The notes: generated by a model from the letters alone, not told the origin. Shown: positions 27,474 to 37,375, numbered from the stretch's first letter. The stretch: 64,000 nt of DNA from G965197005 sp965197005 (GCA_965197005.1 OZ239982.1:1302001-1366000); one strand, 5' to 3'. Translations and numbers: made by a program.

Positions 27474-30044
27474 TTAAAATACTTGCCCTAAAGAGAATTC
27501 AAAACTCTCTTTTTTATCCCCATCTTTGGCATTTAAAGGGAATGAATAAGTAAAGGTTAAAGGGGCTATGGGTGTAATCCAAGTTAGCCCAATACCTGTA
27601 CCATAACGCAATTCTTGCAAATTCACACCACTTGTGCAAAAAGGGTGAGCTTTAAAGTCACTTAATGCACTATCATTAGGCGTATAGCAAGAGCTTAAAA
27701 AGGTGTTGCCTGCATCGAGATAAATACTGGTACGCAAGGCATCATTATTATCCACAAAAGGGGTAGGAAAAATCAATTCAATACTGGCTTCTGTTAGAAT
27801 ATTGCCACCTAAAGCACGGGCATCTTTTAAATAATAAGGTGCTTTAAATGTGCCGCCTGAGGCATCAGTTGCATAAACGGGCTTATAGCTTTTTGAGTTG
27901 GCAACGGCGGTGGCATCATTACGACCGTCTTTTAATATATAAACTAAAGAGTCTGCACTGTTGTCAACAATCGGGTTTCCAGAACCGTCTTTTGCATAAA
28001 TAGGTTGTCCACTTGCATCGGATTTAACAATGGAGACAGGCGTATAGTTTGGCAATCCTTTAGGCCCTAAAGAACTCATGCGATAACCGCGTACTGAGCC
28101 TAAGCCGCCAGCACGAAATAACCGAAAAAACGGCAAGCTGTCATCGTTACCATAACCATTACCATAGCCCAATTCTGTACGCAAACGTATGACCCAGTCG
28201 TTATCTACAATAGGAAAATAAAAGTTATTCCTATAGGTTAAGGTGTAGTAGGTTAAATCACTTCCAGGGACGGTCATATTTAAAGAAACCTTATGCTCTG
28301 TTCCGTCAGTTGGGAATAAGCCTCTATTTAAACTACTATAACGCCAATATATGCCTGCGGTATATTCATTGAAGTGCTTGCCTTTTTCCTTAAAAAACAA
28401 ATCAAGCTCAACAGGAATGGTAGAACCTGAGAATATATCTACTCGTCTATAACCTGCTGAAAATGAAATGCGCTGGCGTAAAGTGATGGGGTAGCCAAAA
28501 GACACTTCTCCACCTTTAATGTCTGTTTGATAATCACTGAGTGTATTTAGTTTGGCATAATCTGTTTGACGATAAAATAAGTTAATGCCTCGACTCACTC
28601 CATGAACGGTATAATAAGGCTCAAGAAAAGAGATATCTAAAGATTGAAACGTTTGGTTTTTTTGAATACCAATTGATGCCTGATTACCTGTACCAAAAAC
28701 ATTCTTTTGGTTAACCTTAGCACCAATAATGACCCCTGAACCTTCTGCATAGCCAATACTAAAGTTTAAACTACCACTTAGTTGTTCTTGTACATTGTAA
28801 TTCACATCAATCATGTCATCTGTGCCTGCAACTGCTGGTGTAGAGACCTGTACCGATTTAAAGTAACCTAATTGATTTAAGCGTTTTTTACTTCTTTCAA
28901 TTTTTTCTGTTGATGCCCAACCTCCTTCCATTTGTACCATTTCTCGGCGTAGCACTTCATCTTTAGTGCCTTCATTACCACTGAAGTTGACGGCACGCAC
29001 ATAGTTACGTCTTCCAGGCTCAACAAAAAAGGTTAAATCGACTTGTTTTTTCTCATCATCAATCTTAGGTAAGCCTTCTACTTTGGCAAAGGTATAGCCT
29101 TCATTTCCTAAACGTATGCCCATAAGCTCACTGCTTAGGGTTATTTTTTTACGTGAAAAATATTCTTTGGACTTAATTAAAATACGCTTTTTAAGTTCTT
29201 TTTCAGGCACAATGAGTTTACCTGCTAATGCCACATTATTAATGGTATAACGCTCTCCTTCTTTAATATTTATAGTGATATACACGCCTTTTTTATCGGG
29301 AGCAACTGAGACTTGAGTCGATTCAATAGAAAAGCGTACATAGCCTCTATCAAGATAATAAGAGCGTAAAATCTCTAAATCTCCAGTGAGTTTTTCACGG
29401 CTATATTTATTATCCCCGTTATACCAAGACCAAAAGTTTGTAGTTTGTAATTTAAAATGTTTGCTAAGCGTTTCATTACTAAAAGCATTATTTCCTACAA
29501 TATTAATCTGTGCGATAACCGCTACATTGCCCTCATCAATCTTGACATGCAGTAAAACCCGATTGCGTGGCAAACGAACAACGTCTGTAGTAATTTTGGC
29601 ATCATAACGACCTTGTGATACATATTGACGTTCAAGCTCTAAGGAAATGCGCTCTAAAGTAGAGCGTTTAAAAACATAACCTGGTGCTAATTCGGAGACT
29701 TTAAGTCCTTTTTTTAAGTTATCAGTTGGAATGGCTTTATTACCTTTAATCTCGATTTTAGAAATGGTGGGTAATTCAACAAAACGCAAAATAAGGACAT
29801 CACCATCACGTAGCAATTGAATATCATCAAATAAACCTGTTTTAAAGAGCTTACGGCTGACTTGTTGCAAGGTTTGCGGGCTCACACTAGAACCTCGCTT
29901 AATATCCAGTTGCGAGAATACCGTTCCTGCTGAAACCCGCTGTAGTCCTTCAAGACGGATATCTTGTAAAACAAAGGAACTATTTGCCTGTACCATCACT
30001 GGCATAAAAGCACATAAAAAAATCAATAAAAATCGATACATCAT
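27474..30044 (-). CDS. bamA: Outer membrane protein assembly factor BamA
   Basis: BamA inserts beta-barrel proteins into the outer membrane. It has 856 residues: a signal peptide (to about residue 20, ending VMVQA), five POTRA domains (about 22-420, with repeats such as IEIKGNKAI and VNFSGNEGT), and a C-terminal 16-strand barrel ending in Phe (FSLGQVF). The conserved L6 element is present as SVRGYRMSSLGPKG, with Tyr where VRGF is usual. A loop of about 80 residues rich in Asp, Ser and Gly follows, longer than in E. coli. It is downstream of rseP by 14 bases and precedes skp. Confidence 0.97.
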   Translation of the reverse strand: MMYRFLLIFLCAFMPVMVQANSSFVLQDIRLEGLQRVSAGTVFSQLDIKRGSSVSPQTLQQVSRKLFKTGLFDDIQLLRDGDVLILRFVELPTISKIEIKGNKAIPTDNLKKGLKVSELAPGYVFKRSTLERISLELERQYVSQGRYDAKITTDVVRLPRNRVLLHVKIDEGNVAVIAQINIVGNNAFSNETLSKHFKLQTTNFWSWYNGDNKYSREKLTGDLEILRSYYLDRGYVRFSIESTQVSVAPDKKGVYITINIKEGERYTINNVALAGKLIVPEKELKKRILIKSKEYFSRKKITLSSELMGIRLGNEGYTFAKVEGLPKIDDEKKQVDLTFFVEPGRRNYVRAVNFSGNEGTKDEVLRREMVQMEGGWASTEKIERSKKRLNQLGYFKSVQVSTPAVAGTDDMIDVNYNVQEQLSGSLNFSIGYAEGSGVIIGAKVNQKNVFGTGNQASIGIQKNQTFQSLDISFLEPYYTVHGVSRGINLFYRQTDYAKLNTLSDYQTDIKGGEVSFGYPITLRQRISFSAGYRRVDIFSGSTIPVELDLFFKEKGKHFNEYTAGIYWRYSSLNRGLFPTDGTEHKVSLNMTVPGSDLTYYTLTYRNNFYFPIVDNDWVIRLRTELGYGNGYGNDDSLPFFRLFRAGGLGSVRGYRMSSLGPKGLPNYTPVSIVKSDASGQPIYAKDGSGNPIVDNSADSLVYILKDGRNDATAVANSKSYKPVYATDASGGTFKAPYYLKDARALGGNILTEASIELIFPTPFVDNNDALRTSIYLDAGNTFLSSCYTPNDSALSDFKAHPFCTSGVNLQELRYGTGIGLTWITPIAPLTFTYSFPLNAKDGDKKESFEFSLGQVF

Positions 30045-30058
30045 TATCCTAAATACAT

Positions 30059-31405
30059 TTATACACCCATAAGGCGTTCAATATCATTATAAAATGCCAA
30101 AAACATCATACAAACTAATAAAATCACACCCAGTTTTAAGGCACTATTTTGTAACCATTCAGGCATGGGTTTTCGCCATATCCATTCATATACAGCAAAT
30201 AAAATATGACCACCATCTAAAACTGGAATGGGTAATAAATTCAAGACCCCTAAAGACACACTCAATAAGGCTAAAAAACTGATAAAAGCCAATACCCCAA
30301 TATCTGCCGTGTCTCCTGCTACTTTGGCAATACTAATAGGACCGCTTAGATTTTTTAAGGATAAATTACCCGCAAGCATTTTGCCCAAAGATTCAAGGGT
30401 AAACAAGCTGGTTTGCCAAGTTTTTTTAAGTCCTTGAATAAATCCTTGAAAAACCCCCGTATGCGTACTTTTAAGCCAGCTTTGAGGATAATTAGGCACG
30501 ACCACGGCAATACCAACAAAGCCAATTGTTTTGCCTGTTTTATCTTGTTTTGCACTGGGCGTAAGTGCCATATCTAACTGCTTACCTGCACGCAATACTT
30601 TTATATTTAGGGTTTGATTTGCTGAGCTTTGAGTGACTTTTACCCAATGGTACCAGTCTTTAATAACGACACTGTTTGCCTGTAAAATCAAATCGCCAGC
30701 TTGGATACCTGCTTGATCAGCGGCACTACCTGCCTGTACTTCTCGAACAAGTGCTTTAAGCTCAAGCTGTCTGGGTTTGATGCCTAAAGCAGAAAATGGG
30801 TCAAGCAAATCATCTGCTAACCAATTTGTAAGTGGTACTTTGTAATTGACTGTTTGCTGCTCAGTATTCATGGCTCGAATGCTCAGACTGCCCGTTTCGC
30901 CTACCCGAGAGATTAACTGCCAACTGATTTCTTGCCAGTTATGAAAGTCTTTATTATCTATTGCAATAATTTCATCGCCCTTTTGTAAGCCCGCATCAAA
31001 AGCAGGGCTACCTACCTGTACTTGACCAATAACAGGAATGACCGTTTGTTGCGTGCCTACAGCTAAAAACCAATATGCAACAATGGCAAATAAAAAGTTA
31101 GCTACGGGTCCTGCTGCTGCAATGGCAATGCGTACCCAAGGTGGCTGGTTATTGAATGCTTGGGGTTTTAATTCCTCCGCAACTGGTGCTTCTCTTTCAT
31201 CAAGCATTTTAACGTAGCCACCTAATGGTATGGGGGCTAGGACATATTCAATTTCATGTTTATCTGTAAACCGCAATAATGGCTTGCCAAAGCCAACTGA
31301 AAACCGTAACACCTTAACACCTAAACGTCTGGCAACCCAAAAATGTCCAAATTCATGAATTGTTACCAGTAAGCTAATGGCTAAAATAAAATACAAAATG
31401 CTCAT
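30059..31405 (-). CDS. rseP: Site-2 metalloprotease RseP
   Basis: RseP is an inner-membrane zinc protease that cleaves the anti-sigma factor RseA after DegS, releasing sigmaE, and also clears signal peptides. It has 448 residues. The zinc motif HEFGH lies at residues 17-21 in the first membrane helix, two PDZ domains span about 115-310, and the third metal ligand lies in the C-terminal LLPIPVLDGGH element. It follows dxr and precedes bamA, the normal order. No rseA homologue is in the window. Confidence 0.96.
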   Translation of the reverse strand: MSILYFILAISLLVTIHEFGHFWVARRLGVKVLRFSVGFGKPLLRFTDKHEIEYVLAPIPLGGYVKMLDEREAPVAEELKPQAFNNQPPWVRIAIAAAGPVANFLFAIVAYWFLAVGTQQTVIPVIGQVQVGSPAFDAGLQKGDEIIAIDNKDFHNWQEISWQLISRVGETGSLSIRAMNTEQQTVNYKVPLTNWLADDLLDPFSALGIKPRQLELKALVREVQAGSAADQAGIQAGDLILQANSVVIKDWYHWVKVTQSSANQTLNIKVLRAGKQLDMALTPSAKQDKTGKTIGFVGIAVVVPNYPQSWLKSTHTGVFQGFIQGLKKTWQTSLFTLESLGKMLAGNLSLKNLSGPISIAKVAGDTADIGVLAFISFLALLSVSLGVLNLLPIPVLDGGHILFAVYEWIWRKPMPEWLQNSALKLGVILLVCMMFLAFYNDIERLMGV

Positions 31406-31442
31406 GCTTTTTTATTACTCATTATGTGTATGACCTAAATGG

Positions 31443-32612
31443 CTATTTAAGATATGCTTGTGCTTGCAAGCGTGCTTGGTTGTCTATCGCCAGCAAGTCC
31501 TCTAAATGTTCAACCTGCATAGGCTGGTGCTTGTTAACAACTTGTTCAACGCAGCTAATGATGTCTTTAAACCCAATTTGTTCCGCTAAAAAAGCGGCCA
31601 CTGCAATTTCATTTGCTGCATTTAAAACTGTTGGTACAGAACGCCCTTGTTGACAAGCATAACGAGCTAAGTCTAAAGCAGGAAACTTTTGACTATCTGG
31701 CTTATGAAACTGTAAATCAGCTAACTGCTGAAAGTTTAAACTCGCCACCCCTGAGGCTATTCTTTGTGGATAGCCTAAACCAAAAGCAATCGGGGTACGC
31801 ATATCTGGCACACCTAATTGAGCAATAACTGAACCATCAATATATTCAACCATAGAGTGTACAATGCTTTGAGGATGAATAAGCACTTCAATCTGCGATG
31901 CAGGGCAGTTAAATAACAAACTGGCTTCGATTAATTCCAAACCTTTATTCATCATGGTCGCAGAATCTACCGATATTTTTGCACCCATTGACCAATTAGG
32001 GTGTGCGACAGCTTGTTCTGGGGTAATACTAGCAAACTCACTTAATTGCGTTTGCCAAAAAGGACCACCAGATGCGGTTAATAATAATTTTTTAATGCCG
32101 CTAGCATGTAAATTACCATCAAAGTCATGGGGTAAGGATTGAAAAATGGCATTATGTTCAGAGTCGATAGGAATAAGCTCAGCATGAGATTGTGCAACCG
32201 CCTGTAATAACAGCTCGCCACCTATAACCAAACTTTCTTTATTTGCTAATAAGATACGCTTACCAGCATAGGCCGCTGCCAATGTAGATGCCAAGCCTGC
32301 CGCACCGACAATTGCTGCCATTAGCATATCCACATCAGGGTGCTGAGCTACATCTATAAGTGCTTGTGTACCACTTAAAATTTCTGTTCTACCCTGTTGC
32401 TTGCCTAAACAATCCTGTAGCTGCACCGCTGCGGCTTTATCTACCATCACCGCATAATGAGGTTTAAATTCGATAATCTGTGCAGCTAATTTAGCTACGG
32501 ACGTATTCGCCGCTAAGGCAAACACTTCATACTGTTCAGGCATCTGACGAATAACATCAAGCGTGCTACAACCAATTGAACCTGTTGCCCCTAAAACACT
32601 AATAGAGCGCAT
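31443..32612 (-). CDS. dxr: 1-deoxy-D-xylulose 5-phosphate reductoisomerase
   Basis: Dxr turns DXP into 2-C-methyl-D-erythritol 4-phosphate with NADPH, the committed step of the MEP isoprenoid pathway. The 389-residue protein has the NADPH motif GATGSIG at residues 8-14, ANKESLVIGG, the acidic metal site IPIDSEHNAIFQ and the flexible loop with ASGGPF. The start shares one base with the cdsA stop. The pathway feeds UppS, encoded two genes upstream. Confidence 0.97.
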   Translation of the reverse strand: MRSISVLGATGSIGCSTLDVIRQMPEQYEVFALAANTSVAKLAAQIIEFKPHYAVMVDKAAAVQLQDCLGKQQGRTEILSGTQALIDVAQHPDVDMLMAAIVGAAGLASTLAAAYAGKRILLANKESLVIGGELLLQAVAQSHAELIPIDSEHNAIFQSLPHDFDGNLHASGIKKLLLTASGGPFWQTQLSEFASITPEQAVAHPNWSMGAKISVDSATMMNKGLELIEASLLFNCPASQIEVLIHPQSIVHSMVEYIDGSVIAQLGVPDMRTPIAFGLGYPQRIASGVASLNFQQLADLQFHKPDSQKFPALDLARYACQQGRSVPTVLNAANEIAVAAFLAEQIGFKDIISCVEQVVNKHQPMQVEHLEDLLAIDNQARLQAQAYLK

Positions 32613-33454
32613 TAACCAAGCTGCCAGTTAAATAGCAATAATAAAAAAGCAAATACAGGCACTGCTGCTGCAAGACTATCTACTCTATCTAATACACCAC
32701 CGTGACCTGGCAACAATGCTGAAGAATCTTTAAACCCTACATGTCGCTTTAACATGCTTTCAAATAAATCGCCTAGTACAGACACCAAAGCGGTCAAAAA
32801 ACTCATCAATAGCAACTGCCAAATAAAGGTCTCCGTTACAGGTTTAAGCTGAGTATGCACAATAAATAGCACCACCAAAGCAGTTAACATAACGGCAATT
32901 AATCCACCATAAAATCCCGCCCAAGACTTACCTGGGCTTACCTTAACTGCCAGTTTTTTCTTACCAAAACGTCTGCCTGCAAAATAAGCACCTATATCAG
33001 CAACCCAAACCAATACAAAAACATATAAAATAACGAAGTTATGATAAGGCTGTTGCTTTAAACTGATTAAACCCACCCAAAGCGGTACCAGCAATAACAC
33101 CCCAAGCAATAAACGCACAGATGAAGATGTTAAAAAAACCGCACTTTTAGGGTAAGAGATGACCAAGAAAAACGCACCAATCCAACTCACAAAACCAAGG
33201 CTTAAAATAGCAAAGGATAAAGAGGTATCTGCCAGCACATAAGGATATAACAGGTAAAAAATGATTAGTATTAAAGCGGCATAGCCCCATTGCATATAGA
33301 CATTGGTTAAAGAGGACAGTCGAGACCACTCCCAAGCGGCAATAGCTGCTACTATAGATACAAATACGACAAACCCACTCAGCGGCAAAATAAAAATACC
33401 AAATACCGCAATTAAAGCAAGAATGATAGCCGTAATAACTCTGGTTCTAAGCAC
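32612..33454 (-). CDS. cdsA: Phosphatidate cytidylyltransferase
   Basis: CdsA makes CDP-diacylglycerol from phosphatidate and CTP in the inner membrane. I place the start at GTG 33454, one base after the uppS stop, because AGGAG lies 6 bases upstream and family members begin at LRTRVITAI; a longer open frame runs back through uppS. The protein then has 280 residues with about eight membrane segments and the signature 'S.KD....LPGHGGVLDRVDSL' near the C-terminus (SSALLPGHGGVLDRVDS). Confidence 0.93.
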   Translation of the reverse strand: MLRTRVITAIILALIAVFGIFILPLSGFVVFVSIVAAIAAWEWSRLSSLTNVYMQWGYAALILIIFYLLYPYVLADTSLSFAILSLGFVSWIGAFFLVISYPKSAVFLTSSSVRLLLGVLLLVPLWVGLISLKQQPYHNFVILYVFVLVWVADIGAYFAGRRFGKKKLAVKVSPGKSWAGFYGGLIAVMLTALVVLFIVHTQLKPVTETFIWQLLLMSFLTALVSVLGDLFESMLKRHVGFKDSSALLPGHGGVLDRVDSLAAAVPVFAFLLLLFNWQLG

Positions 33455-33455
33455 A

Positions 33456-34214
33456 TTAAGCTCCTGTTTTACTTTGATCATCAGTGCGACCAAAGCGACG
33501 AGTGCGACGAGCAAATTCCGCCAATGCACGACGATAGGCTTTAGCCCGAAAATCAGGCCATAAGTCATCACAAAAATAAAATTCACTATACGCATTTTGC
33601 CACAACATAAAATTACTAATGCGTCTTTCTCCACCTGTACGAATCATTAAGTCAGGGGCGGGCAAATCAGCTAATTGCGTATATTGATGTAAGGTTTTTT
33701 CATTAATATCGTCAATATTTAAGTGCCCATCTTTAACCTGTTGTGCCAGTTTTTTTGCTGCCTCACACATATCCCACTGCCCTCCATAATTAGCCGCCAC
33801 CACCAAAGTGAGGGCGCTATTATTACGGGTTAATGCCTGCGCTTCGGCAATTAGGGCTTGAATTTTTTCAGGAAACGCTGTGGTATCACCAATAATTCGT
33901 AGACAAATATTATTTTTATGTAGTTTTTTAACTTCACGCTCAAGAGCCAATAGAAAAAGCTGCATAAGCGCATTAACTTCCTCTATTGGACGCCGCCAAT
34001 TTTCGCTACTAAAAGCAAACAACGTAAGCACTTCAATGCCTTCTCGTGCTGAGGTTTCTACCACCGCACGCACTGAATTAACCCCTGCTTTATGACCTGC
34101 CACCCCTGGCATTAAACGCTTTTTTGCCCAGCGGTTATTGCCGTCCATAATAATAGCAACGTGTTTAGGGGGCTCACCTTGGGCGGCCTTTGTATCATCA
34201 ATACTGGTAGCCAT
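33456..34214 (-). CDS. uppS: Undecaprenyl pyrophosphate synthase (cis-prenyltransferase)
   Basis: UppS extends farnesyl-PP with eight isopentenyl-PP units to C55-PP, the carrier recycled by UppP. It has 252 residues. The catalytic motif HVAIIMDGNNRWAKKR has Asp24, followed by GHKAG, and the C-terminal region contains PDLMIRTGGERRISNF and the FYFCDDLWPDF element. It lies between frr and cdsA in the standard order. Confidence 0.97.
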   Translation of the reverse strand: MATSIDDTKAAQGEPPKHVAIIMDGNNRWAKKRLMPGVAGHKAGVNSVRAVVETSAREGIEVLTLFAFSSENWRRPIEEVNALMQLFLLALEREVKKLHKNNICLRIIGDTTAFPEKIQALIAEAQALTRNNSALTLVVAANYGGQWDMCEAAKKLAQQVKDGHLNIDDINEKTLHQYTQLADLPAPDLMIRTGGERRISNFMLWQNAYSEFYFCDDLWPDFRAKAYRRALAEFARRTRRFGRTDDQSKTGA

Positions 34215-34230
34215 AACAGAATATCAGGCG

Positions 34231-34788
34231 TTAAACCTGCATTAAGTCCTGTTCTTTAACTTTAAGTAAGTCTTCAACTTTATGAATATAGCTATCTGTT
34301 AATTTTTGTACTATCTCTTCGCCACTTCTTTCTTCGTCTTCAGAAATGTCTTTATCCTTTGCCAAACTTTTTAAAGAGGCATTGGCATCACGGCGAATAT
34401 TGCGAATAGACACTCGTCCTTTTTCTGCCTCTGCTCTTGCTTGGCGAATGTAATCTTTACGAGTTTCTTCCGTTAAAGCAGGCATTGGAATACGAATGGT
34501 ATCTCCAGAGGTAGATGGATTAAGCCCTAAATCAGACTTATAAATTGCCTTTTCAATTTCTGGTACAAGCTGCTTTTCCCAAGGATTAATAGCAAGGGTA
34601 CGAGCATCTTCAACAATGATATTACCCACTTGAGAAAGAGGGGTTTCACTGCCGTAATAATCAACTGTAATACCATCTAAAATAGATGGATTAGCACGTC
34701 CCGTACGCACTTTTTTAAAAGCCTCAACCAAAGAATCAATGCTTTTTTGCATACGTGATTCACAGTCTTTTTTTATTTCATTAATCAT
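34231..34788 (-). CDS. frr: Ribosome recycling factor
   Basis: RRF splits post-termination ribosomes with EF-G. I chose ATG 34788 (MINEIKKDCESRM), giving the family length of 185 residues and placing GAGG 8 bases upstream; an earlier in-frame GTG at 34800 is less likely. Conserved parts are KVRTGRANPSILD, VEDARTLAINPWEK and the LTEETRKDYIRQARAEAEKGRVSIRNIRRDAN helix. It overlaps the pyrH stop by 8 bases. Confidence 0.96.
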   Translation of the reverse strand: MINEIKKDCESRMQKSIDSLVEAFKKVRTGRANPSILDGITVDYYGSETPLSQVGNIIVEDARTLAINPWEKQLVPEIEKAIYKSDLGLNPSTSGDTIRIPMPALTEETRKDYIRQARAEAEKGRVSIRNIRRDANASLKSLAKDKDISEDEERSGEEIVQKLTDSYIHKVEDLLKVKEQDLMQV

Positions 34789-35521
34789 GTTGTTCCTCAC
34801 TCACAATCAGGGTGCCATGTTCCATGCCTGTCATTAAACGTGTTAACACACCTGTTTCATTCATATTGTAAACTCTTAACGGCATATTTTGGTCACGCGC
34901 CAAACAAATAGCGGTTAAATCCATCACTTCGAGTTGTTTTTCTAATACTTCTTGATAGGTTAAGCAGTCATATTTTTGTGCATCTGGATTTTTTTTCGGA
35001 TCTGAAGTATACACACCATCAACATTAGTGGCTTTTAAAACCAAATCCGCATTAATTTCAATGCCACGCAAGCAGGCCGCTGAATCCGTTGTAAAAAACG
35101 GATTACCTGTTCCTGCTGAAAAAATAACAACATCGCCCATTTCTAAGGCACGAATGGCACTACGGCGGTCATAATGATCAACAACACCACTCATGGGAAT
35201 GGCAGACATAACCCGTGTAGTGATATTAGCTCGCTCTAAAGCATCACGCATAGCAAGGGCATTCATGACAGTTGCCAACATACCCATATGATCACCTGCC
35301 ACACGATCTAACCCTGCTTCACTTAATGCCTTACCACGAAACAGGTTACCACCGCCTATGACCAAACCAACTTGTACGCCAATGCCTTTAAGCTGAGCAA
35401 CTTCCAGCGCAATTCTGTCTAATACTTTAGGGTCAATACCAAAATCCATCTCCCCCATTAGTGCTTCACCACTAAGTTTTAATAAAATACGCTTATATTT
35501 TGCGCTGCGCTGCTCTGCCAT
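34781..35521 (-). CDS. pyrH: UMP kinase
   Basis: PyrH phosphorylates UMP to UDP in pyrimidine synthesis and belongs to the amino acid kinase fold. It has 246 residues, with KRILLKLSGEALMG at the N-terminus, VIGGGNLFRG, DHMGMLATVMNA and the nucleotide loop FSAGTGNPFFTTDSAA. It lies 21 bases after tsf and overlaps frr, as in most gammaproteobacteria. Confidence 0.97.
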   Translation of the reverse strand: MAEQRSAKYKRILLKLSGEALMGEMDFGIDPKVLDRIALEVAQLKGIGVQVGLVIGGGNLFRGKALSEAGLDRVAGDHMGMLATVMNALAMRDALERANITTRVMSAIPMSGVVDHYDRRSAIRALEMGDVVIFSAGTGNPFFTTDSAACLRGIEINADLVLKATNVDGVYTSDPKKNPDAQKYDCLTYQEVLEKQLEVMDLTAICLARDQNMPLRVYNMNETGVLTRLMTGMEHGTLIVSEEQHD

Positions 35522-35542
35522 ACCATTCTCCTATTGATTATC

Positions 35543-36397
35543 TTAACCTTTAAGCTGTGCAGCAACTTCAGCGGCAAAATCAGTTTTCTCAACTTCAATG
35601 CCTTCACCTACTGCATAACGCAAAAAGCCTTCAACGGTTGCACCCTGCTCTTTAGCCAATTGTCCAATGCTAACATCTGGATTTTTAACAAAAGGCTGCT
35701 CAACCAAGCTGTTTTCTTTCAAGAATTTACTAATACGCCCACCCATCATTTTTTCTACGATGTTATCAGGTTTACCCGCCATATCAGGCTGTGCTTTGAT
35801 GATGTCTTTTTCTTTTTCTAACACATCTGTTGGCATGTCATCAGGATTAACCACTTTTGGACTAACAGCAGTAACATGCATTGCAATGTCTTTTGCCAGC
35901 TCAGCATTACCACCAGCTAAAGAAACAACGGCAGCAATTTTATCGTTTGAATGGATATAACAACCAACCACATCTGCCTTAATAACAGCAGGACGACGTA
36001 CGGTGATATTCTCTCCAATTTTTTGTACCAATTCTAAACGTGCGGTTTCTAATTCACCCTCCATCAATTTAGCCACATCGGTCTCTGCTGTCGCTTGTAG
36101 CTTTGCCACAACTTTATCGGCAAACGCATTAAAGTTAGCATCACCTGCGGCAAAATCTGTTTCTGAATTAATTTCTACAACGTAAGCAACGCCATTTTCA
36201 CTAATCACCTTAATTTTACCTTCAGCGGCAGTTCTATCCGCTTTTTTAGCCGCTTTAAGACCTGAGTTCTTACGCAAATCTTCAATCGCTTTATCAATAT
36301 CTCCATCATTTTTAGCTAGGGCTTTTTTGCATTCAAGCATACCCAAACCAGTACGTTCACGAAGTTCTTTTACCTGTGCGGCGGAAACAGTTGCCAT
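35543..36397 (-). CDS. tsf: Elongation factor Ts
   Basis: EF-Ts is the nucleotide exchange factor for EF-Tu. It has 284 residues. The N-terminal UBA-like domain has VKELRERTGLGMLECKKAL, followed by two core domains with INSETDFAAGD, IGENITVRRPA and a coiled-coil insert. The gene follows rpsB, with a terminator-like hairpin between them that may adjust its relative expression. Confidence 0.97.
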   Translation of the reverse strand: MATVSAAQVKELRERTGLGMLECKKALAKNDGDIDKAIEDLRKNSGLKAAKKADRTAAEGKIKVISENGVAYVVEINSETDFAAGDANFNAFADKVVAKLQATAETDVAKLMEGELETARLELVQKIGENITVRRPAVIKADVVGCYIHSNDKIAAVVSLAGGNAELAKDIAMHVTAVSPKVVNPDDMPTDVLEKEKDIIKAQPDMAGKPDNIVEKMMGGRISKFLKENSLVEQPFVKNPDVSIGQLAKEQGATVEGFLRYAVGEGIEVEKTDFAAEVAAQLKG

Positions 36398-36436
36398 ATT
36401 TATCTTCCTCTAATTTAATTAATCAATTTAAAATTC

Positions 36437-36460
36437 AAAAAAAAGGGGCAAAGCCCCTTA
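36437..36460 (-). terminator. Intrinsic terminator or attenuator between rpsB and tsf
   Basis: On the reverse strand AAGGGGC-TTT-GCCCC is followed by eight T, a complete Rho-independent signal of a short but GC-rich stem. It lies 16 bases after the rpsB stop and about 40 before the tsf start. As tsf has no obvious promoter of its own in the gap, partial read-through is likely. Confidence 0.82.
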
Positions 36461-36475
36461 TTTACTGCTTTTGGC

Positions 36476-37243
36476 TTATTCGCTTGCAGCGTTATCTGTT
36501 GCAGATTCAGCAGGGGCCGCCTCTTCAACCACCTCAACAAACTCATCAGCAGAGGTCGCAATTTGCTGTCTTCCTTCAAGCACAGCATCAGCAATAGAAG
36601 AAACATAAATCTGAATTGCACGAATAGCATCATCATTACCTGGAATAATATAATCAATGCCATCAGGGTTAGAGTTGGTATCAACCACGCCAATAACAGG
36701 AATACCTAACTTATTCGCTTCCTGTACTGCAATACGCTCATGATCAACATCAATCACAAACAACGCATCAGGCAACCCACCCATATCTTTAATACCACCT
36801 ATGGATTTTTCTAATTTTTCCATCTCACGGGTACGCATTAGAGCTTCTTTTTTAGTTAACTGATCAAACGTACCATCTGCCTGCTGAGCTTGTAAATCAC
36901 GAAAGCGACGAATAGATTGACGAATGGTTTTGTAGTTGGTCAACATACCACCTAACCAGCGGTGTGCCACATACGGCATGCCACTACGTTCAGCTTGTTC
37001 TTTAATTACCTTACCTGCCGCACGCTTAGTGCCAACAAATAAAATTTTATGATTTTTGGTCGCCATTTGTTCGACCATCTGCAACACATCATTTAACGCA
37101 GGAACCGTTTGCTCTAAGTTAATGATATGAATTTTATTACGTGCCCCAAAAATATACTGATCCATTTTTGGATTCCAGTAACGAGTTTGGTGACCGAAAT
37201 GAACGCCCGCTTTAAGCAGGTCTCGCATTGCAACTTGTGCCAT
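36476..37243 (-). CDS. rpsB: 30S ribosomal protein S2
   Basis: S2 binds late to the 30S subunit at the head-body junction and is needed for S1 docking. I chose ATG 37243 (MAQVAMRDLLKAGVHFGHQTRYWNP), the family start, giving 255 residues; a frame extending to 37327 reads into the leader. Conserved blocks are GTKRAAGKVI, HRWLGGMLTNYKT and DTNSNPDGIDYIIPGNDDAIR. It heads the long reverse-strand cluster to rnhB. Confidence 0.97.
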   Translation of the reverse strand: MAQVAMRDLLKAGVHFGHQTRYWNPKMDQYIFGARNKIHIINLEQTVPALNDVLQMVEQMATKNHKILFVGTKRAAGKVIKEQAERSGMPYVAHRWLGGMLTNYKTIRQSIRRFRDLQAQQADGTFDQLTKKEALMRTREMEKLEKSIGGIKDMGGLPDALFVIDVDHERIAVQEANKLGIPVIGVVDTNSNPDGIDYIIPGNDDAIRAIQIYVSSIADAVLEGRQQIATSADEFVEVVEEAAPAESATDNAASE

Positions 37244-37375
37244 TATATTTACCTTTATGTTATGGGTTATGCCTCCACAAGGGATATTTGCTCCAACCCG
37301 AAGGCACCCGAAGCAAATTATGTCCACTTGTGTGTGAATTATGCAGTCTCAAACAGAAACCACATTTGCGAGCGG
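37244..37375 (-). promoter_or_regulatory. rpsB 5' leader, likely S2 autoregulatory RNA
   Basis: The reverse-strand leader of about 130 bases contains TTCGGGTGCCTTCGGG, then GTGGAGGCATAACCCAT shortly before the rpsB start. The order of a GGG-rich stem and a GGAGG-NN-ATAACCCAT box resembles the gammaproteobacterial rpsB leader, in which S2 represses its own operon through a pseudoknot. Identification is by eye; a covariance model would decide. Confidence 0.55.
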
